From positions 115,001 through 179,000 of the forward strand of contig JAUJYZ010001082.1 in assembly GCA_033675265.1 (NCBI GenBank): a DNA stretch of 64,000 nucleotides. The letters run 5' to 3'. The position numbers and the translations under genes were made by a program. Under the pieces are notes generated by a model. The model saw nothing but the letters and a program-made list of their open reading frames with translations, was not told the DNA's origin and ran no database searches. The stretch comes from Actinostola sp. cb2023. Lineage: Eukaryota > Cnidaria > Anthozoa > Actiniaria > Actinostolidae. Each line of letters begins with the position of its first letter. Position 1 is the stretch's first letter. Positions 59,583 to 64,000 of this stretch are shown in pieces.

Positions 59583-59630
59583 TTTATTCAGACGATTCGA
59601 CTGTAAATCAACAGTCTTCATCAGTTGTGA
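59583..59630 (-). ncRNA. decayed hammerhead-like motif
   Basis: On the - strand: CTGATGA (59624-59618), one A, 6-bp helix GACTGT/ACAGTC, then GAATCGTC, where GAAACGTC would be expected. The core A to T change should inactivate it. It has the same layout as the two PLE hammerheads, so it is a likely PLE or retrozyme remnant. Confidence 0.35.
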
Positions 59631-59863
59631 GTGACAAAAAAACAATATTGTACCCAAAGTTGACTGTTTCATTATTACTGTAATATTATATTACTATTGT
59701 ATTGTATGTATGACCCAATCACACGCTTGGGACGGTGACAGCGGAGTACATTAATGGCCTTGCTAGCCGCACACCATCATAGAGAGTACAACACCAGATT
59801 CACAATTTTCATATTTTCAACTTAAAGTCTGATTTAATTATCATAGTTGTTACTACGTGTGAG

Positions 59864-60121
59864 CACAGGTAGCCCAAGCTCACCATTTGAAGCTTTATAT
59901 GCAGATTATGCAGTGTAAATTTATTAAAATTCGAATATACGATCAATCGTTTTTAAAATGATTATAGTTGTTCTTTGTGAGTTTATTTAACTTTGGAGAA
60001 AATTTGGTGTCGCTATGATTAAAACTAAGCGAGTTATAGCCGTTTGAATTTTACCCTATGGTGTATACCCTAAGAAGAAGGGTATCAGAAAGCTTCAAAT
60101 GGTGAGCTTGGGTTACCTGTG
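59864..60121. mobile_element. MITE, CACAGG family
   Basis: CACAGGTAGCCCAAGCTCAC ... CTTGGGTTACCTGTG ends are flanked by GTGTGAG at 59857-59863 and 60122-60128 (7 bp, or 8 bp with one mismatch). Outer bases match the MITE at 41977-42718. Confidence 0.8.
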
Positions 60122-60299
60122 GTGTGAGCAAGAACATTTTAAAATATGAAATCCACCGCGTATTATGGTTTGAGCGTCCTCGCCTTCACCACTATGTTTT
60201 GCTACGCTCTCCAATCCTCGATGTTAATTTTGACTTGAGAACTTTTTTAGTATATTTTCAATTTAAACATGAAACCTGACTGCAAGTTCAACATTTGAC

Positions 60300-60312
60300 G
60301 TCCAATAATAAC

Positions 60313-60387
<75 letters not shown>

Positions 60388-60640
60388 GTTCTTGAGAACG
60401 CATCATACATAGTCTCGATGCTTTTAACAATGAAGGACAAAACAGTGGCAAAAGGTAAATAGAAAAAGGTATTAAATATTCCTAGTAAACAGGAAGGTTT
60501 TAAGTGAAGATTTGAAGGCAGCAACGGAGGCAGAGTGTTTTTTTTTAACTTAAAAGTTTTCAGGGAGATTGTTCCAGAGTGCAGGTGCAGCCATTGAGAA
60601 AGTTCTGTCGCCAATATCATTGTAGCCAATCAAGAAAAAC
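60300..60640 (-). mobile_element. LINE 3' fragment with (TTA)n tail
   Basis: The - strand preserves a decayed RT C-terminus (the 'GDRTFS.AAP.LWN.LP' pattern is readable across frames near 60610-60560, then a Leu/Lys-rich FK..L segment). The 3' end AAAGCATCGAGACTATGTAT, GATGCGTTCTCAAGAAC leads into (TTA)n, which reads as the (AAT)n block 60306-60384 on the + strand. Confidence 0.6.
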
Positions 60641-60744
60641 ACAATTCTAGTCTGTAATATAACAAAGAGACAGAAACTTGTCAGCGGTCTCCTATACTTT
60701 CAAAGATTGATTAGAGCAGATTTCGTATGACTGTGACAAACTTA

Positions 60745-60965
60745 CTGCATGCGACGTACTTCTATAACTCGATAAAGCACGGCTGGCCGAGTTTTCGATT
60801 TATTTTATAAAATACAATTATGATTTTAAGGCAAGTTTTTTTTCAATGTTGTTCGTTGCAAAAATGTTTGAATATCTGCGTGCGTTTGCTCTCATAAAGC
60901 CACGCGGCATACACATCCTTGGGCAACTCAGAGCTCGCGTTATATCAGTTATTTTATAATAGAAT
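60745..60965 (-). repeat. dispersed repeat, inverted relative to 8.6 kb
   Basis: TTCTATAACTCGATAAAGCA, TTGTTCGTTGCAAAAATGTT and GCGTTATATCAGTTATTTTA complement sequence at 8625-8830. Confidence 0.6.
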
Positions 60966-61550
60966 ATACCATTATACGCAACTTCTTTTACGGATATAAT
61001 TTAAGCCCACAAAACTTCCCCTTTCGACCTGCTCCCCCCAGCACAAAATGATGTGCTATGCCTTATATTTATTTGCTCAGTTGGTACGAAATAATCTTGT
61101 GTAAACAGATATGATTGACTTGAGGCAGATAACTCATTTGATTAAAGGCACTGATTCTCTATAGACCGAATGCAATAATGGCGGAATCAGTAAATATCAT
61201 TTATTGTGTATAGTTAGTAATATAGTACATCGATCGTTTCAAAGAGTATAATAACAAAAACAAACCTACTAAATTTTAGAGCGATTCTACAAGAACGTAA
61301 AAAGTTATAGCGAATTGAAATCACAAAGATTTGTATGGGAAATTGAGTTTTGGACTGACTAGCCTCGTTTCCATGCAATTGCTACAATTCAAATGGTTGT
61401 AATTTTACGGTGGTTTCATTTAAATTGATGGGCTTTTGGTATATTACTAGACTATGTATGGTCTTGCAAAAAAGGATATTATATTTCCTAAACTCGTAAT
61501 TTTTCTCAGTTTATGCAAATTACTCGGCCATAGACCTTCCCAGTTACCCA
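60966..61550. other. intergenic, no feature seen
   Basis: No gene or repeat recognised. Confidence 0.4.
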
Positions 61551-61554
61551 TAAT

Positions 61555-62215
61555 GCTTTACGATTCCGCACGCGCAAGCGAGGTCAGGGGATAAAAATAT
61601 TTAGAATTGATCACGGTGCATTGAGGAAAATATGACTACTGTAACTAATCAAGAACAGGAAAAATGAACAAATTGCAGATGGTTTTGAGTTGTCTGTACT
61701 CTTATTGACACACACTTGACGTCATAAAATGTTCAAAACTCAAATGGAATCACGAGTGCAGCAAGTGATTTCGCTGCCAAGTTTTGGACATTTTATGACG
61801 TCAAGTGTGTGTCAATAAGAGTACAGACAACGGAAAACCCATCTGCAATTTGTTTTTTTACAATAACAAATTCAAACAACATCCAAAAACAAGGAAAAGG
61901 TTTGAAAGAAAAATTGTTTCAAACGCGCGCTGGCTCCGTGCGCGAGCGATTCGTCATTCTGTGTCTGTCCTCTTGTTGACAACGGCTGAGAGCCAAACAG
62001 ATTGCGAGATTACGCTCTGTTATTGTAAAAACTACTTTCTTTGCTTGAGAATTTTTATCTATCTTTGTAATTCTTCTTACGTACTTTTAATTTAAAAGTC
62101 TAAGTTTTCTTCTGAATTTTTTCATTCTCTCTTAATATTTCCGATCTATTTTGTACCCTGACCTCACTTGCTTGCGCGCGCAGAATCGTGAAGCATTCTG
62201 GGAAACTACGAACAA
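61555..62215. repeat. composite inverted-repeat block
   Basis: The outer arms, ATGCTTTACGATTCCGCACG at the left and GCGCGCAGAATCGTGAAGCAT at the right, enclose a palindrome (61674-61850, TTGACACACACTTGACGTCA and complement) and an inverted copy of repeat E (61855-62035). Confidence 0.7.
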
Positions 62216-62331
62216 AGGTCCATAGAAGTCATTTTACCAGAGCACAAGAATCGCGCGTCAAAGATTTCAGCTTTTTACTCATTCATCTATTCAGTCATCC
62301 ATCCATTCACTCATTCATCCATTTATTCCAG

Positions 62332-62506
62332 CTACAACAGCCATTTTGAAAAGCAACCAAGCCTTGACCATGAGCAGGTATTTTCAGTGGGTACTAATTT
62401 TGATCGGTACATCGTACTGACAAATGGTTCACCTTTTGACAACACCTCACATGACGTCAACAACGCAGATTCGTTCCAGACCACCAACCACCAGTACGTT
62501 ATATAA
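62332..62506 (+). CDS. probable terminal exon of an unrecognised protein
   Basis: A long pyrimidine/CATT-rich run ends in acceptor TTTATTCCAG. 57 codons follow after one phase base, YNSHFEKQPSLDHEQVFS ... SFQTTNHQYVI, to stop TAA at 62504-62506. It is hydrophilic with many Asn/His/Gln, like a cytoplasmic tail. The C-terminal YVI fits a class II PDZ ligand pattern. Upstream + strand exons were not identified within the repeats before it. No family recognised. Confidence 0.45.
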
Positions 62507-62892
62507 CAGACCACCATTTTATTATGATGCACAACTCGTCGTACGTGTTGCATAAGAAATAATTAATTATAATGTTAATATTATTATTATTATTATATGT
62601 ATACTAATAATTGTGTTCTAGAATGTCATGTAGAATATATAAAATATTTGCTCGCAAATAAGAATTTTATATTTTCTCTTGGATACTTTGATTGATATAT
62701 GGATATTAGTACTAAATGTAAAAACTGTTATGTAAGAGCAACATCCGGGTATTTGAGGAGGGTTGACTTACATTGCGACTATAAGACCCCCCTCTGTTGG
62801 TATTAGCCTCAACTTGAAGCCAGGGGAAAACATAAATATATATATATATACGCCTAGTAGAACGAAGAGAATGTCGAAGGAAAACATTACGA
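62507..62892. other. AT-rich spacer, possible 3' UTR
   Basis: It holds short (TTA)n and (TA)n runs at 62576-62597 and 62833-62850; no gene. Confidence 0.4.
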
Positions 62893-63138
62893 ATGGAACA
62901 TCGGGAAAGTCCTGTTGAAGATTATTCACGCATTCTCACGAGAGACGAAGTTTTTTATCATCTTATTGTTCGTTTCCATGGATACCGGTGTAAAACTTAC
63001 TGCGCATGCTCGGTAAATGGCGGGAAAATGGCGACGACGCGCGTGGTATTTCCGAAACAAAATATTTTAGAAAATTTTGCCGGCAAAACTCAATTCACGA
63101 AACAAATTAGAGAACAATTCCAGTATACGTTTGAGTAA
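62893..63138 (+). CDS. short ORF, unrecognised
   Basis: Open for 81 codons, ending KTQFTKQIREQFQYTFE-stop. An internal ATG in the context AAAATGGCG (MATTRVVFPKQ, about 63028) looks like a real start and would give a 37-residue product or first exon. No recognised domain; chance is possible. Confidence 0.2.
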   Translation: MEHRESPVEDYSRILTRDEVFYHLIVRFHGYRCKTYCACSVNGGKMATTRVVFPKQNILENFAGKTQFTKQIREQFQYTFE

Positions 63139-63533
63139 TTGAGTATGGTCTGTATGAGGAACGATATGTCCAGCAAGAAATTCCAAATATACAATACTTG
63201 AAAGAGTGAATAATGATGCAATTGAGATCAGAGGAGGAGAGAACGGCGTTGAAGTGCTGACGGTCCAGGAAAGACATTCCAGGAATCAGGAAGCCATTTA
63301 AGTGTCACTGTAAGGACCGAGCATTCTGGTATCGAATAATGATTCCAAATATAGAGTATGTTAAAAGATCGGTGTTAAAAGATCCAAGGCGTTCCTGGAC
63401 TACAATAGATCACGTGGTGTGTGACGTCACAGATGAATTCCCTCGGGCAAATCTTTAGTTCCACTGAAAAAAAAGAGAGAGGGGAAAATCAAGCTTAAAA
63501 TTTAAATCAGAATCATAGAGTGATGTTACTTAC

Positions 63534-63705
63534 GTAGGCGTTGTAACGGAGCCTAAATCCTCGTTTACCATTGTTATGGTCAGAATGAAAGACTACGATG
63601 ACCACGTGACCTTTAATGTCAAGCACCCTTTGTTGCATGTACGAACCGCAATGGCGACATCCTACTTGATTGTGTAACTTGTCTAAGAACATTAAATAGT
63701 CGTAT
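63534..63705 (-). CDS. CUB domain, C-terminal half (one exon)
   Basis: The exon runs from acceptor CTCTCCACAG (63706/63707) to donor TAC|GTAAGT (63534/63533). It reads YDYLMFLDKLHNQVGCRHCG, then a strand VVIVVFHSDHNNGKRGFRLR and YNAY, which fits the CUB pattern Y-D-Y-L...CG...V.F.SD...GF...Y. CUB domains are extracellular beta-sandwiches in secreted and membrane proteins. The first half must be in an exon at higher coordinates, probably outside the window; downstream exons were not identified. Confidence 0.65.
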
Positions 63706-64000
63706 CTGTGGAGAGTCAAAATCAGTTGAATCATTTGTATGCTTACATAGAAGCATTGGTTACACAGCCCTGCAAGCTTCAAGAACTCCCACGCTCGCTC
63801 TCTCGCAGGCACAAGCCCCTTCACGTGTGCTCTGAGCCAGCTGCAAAAGATCGCTAGCTTCCTTTCCTCTTCCTCAACAGTCCTCTTCCCAAACCTCGAC
63901 TAACGCACCATGCACACCGAGGTTTAGACGTGTTTTAGCGTAGTCTAACTGACAGTCTTCGAAAATTATTTACAAATTAAAGGCTGCAGAACCTTTGGTG
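63706..64000. other. probable intron of the CUB gene
   Basis: The - strand frame upstream of the exon has no CUB-like content, so it is read as intron. Confidence 0.4.

Overview
The window is eukaryotic, metazoan nuclear DNA. It has intron-split genes with GT/AG junctions, LTR, Penelope-like and LINE retroelements, a Helitron-like replicase/helicase, many short inverted-repeat (MITE/foldback) elements and many minisatellites. The AT-rich background, the short palindromic repeats and the dispersed GGGGGTACTCCCTATA-type repeat (about 57.5 and 35.6 kb) resemble anthozoan cnidarian genomes such as corals and sea anemones. That assignment is inference from memory; no species is claimed.

Host genes. 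(1) A complete seven-exon nicotinic acetylcholine receptor alpha-like subunit lies on the + strand, from a signal-peptide exon at 6184-6235 to the M4 exon ending at 21966. All splice phases agree and give 514 residues. Its 10.4-kb first intron and its later introns are filled with repeats. (2) One exon of an FBXO36-like F-box protein is on the - strand (38100-38444). (3) A class A GPCR on the - strand (40854-41838) has one reading-frame break just before TM3. (4) A probable last exon of an unrecognised protein is on the + strand (62332-62506). (5) The C-terminal half of a CUB domain is on the - strand (63534-63705); the rest of that gene lies at least partly outside the window.

Mobile DNA. 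24504-33114 is an 8.6-kb block with inverted ends of about 100 bp and a perfect 9-bp flanking duplication. It encodes a cysteine-protease-like segment and a Helitron-type Rep (HUH) / PIF1 helicase. A 5'-truncated Penelope-like element (PLE) with a GIY-YIG nuclease and a hammerhead-like 3' motif has landed inside the protease frame. Helitrons normally have neither terminal inverted repeats (TIRs) nor target duplications, so this block is the most unusual object here. 42981-46105 is a foldback element with long arms tipped by GACGCCCCC repeats; a second decayed PLE, with a well-formed hammerhead, sits in its right arm. 47227-54362 is an apparently intact BEL/Pao LTR retrotransposon with 347-bp LTRs that read as identical and a 5-bp target duplication.

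The remaining sequence is mainly non-autonomous elements (two TTAA-flanked, a CACAGG-type family with ~8-bp duplications, a 1.7-kb CAGGGG-ended element, several hairpins), LINE 3' ends that carry microsatellite tails, and minisatellites with units of 33, 40, 42, 54, about 90 and 105 bp. I saw no tRNA, rRNA or CRISPR locus.
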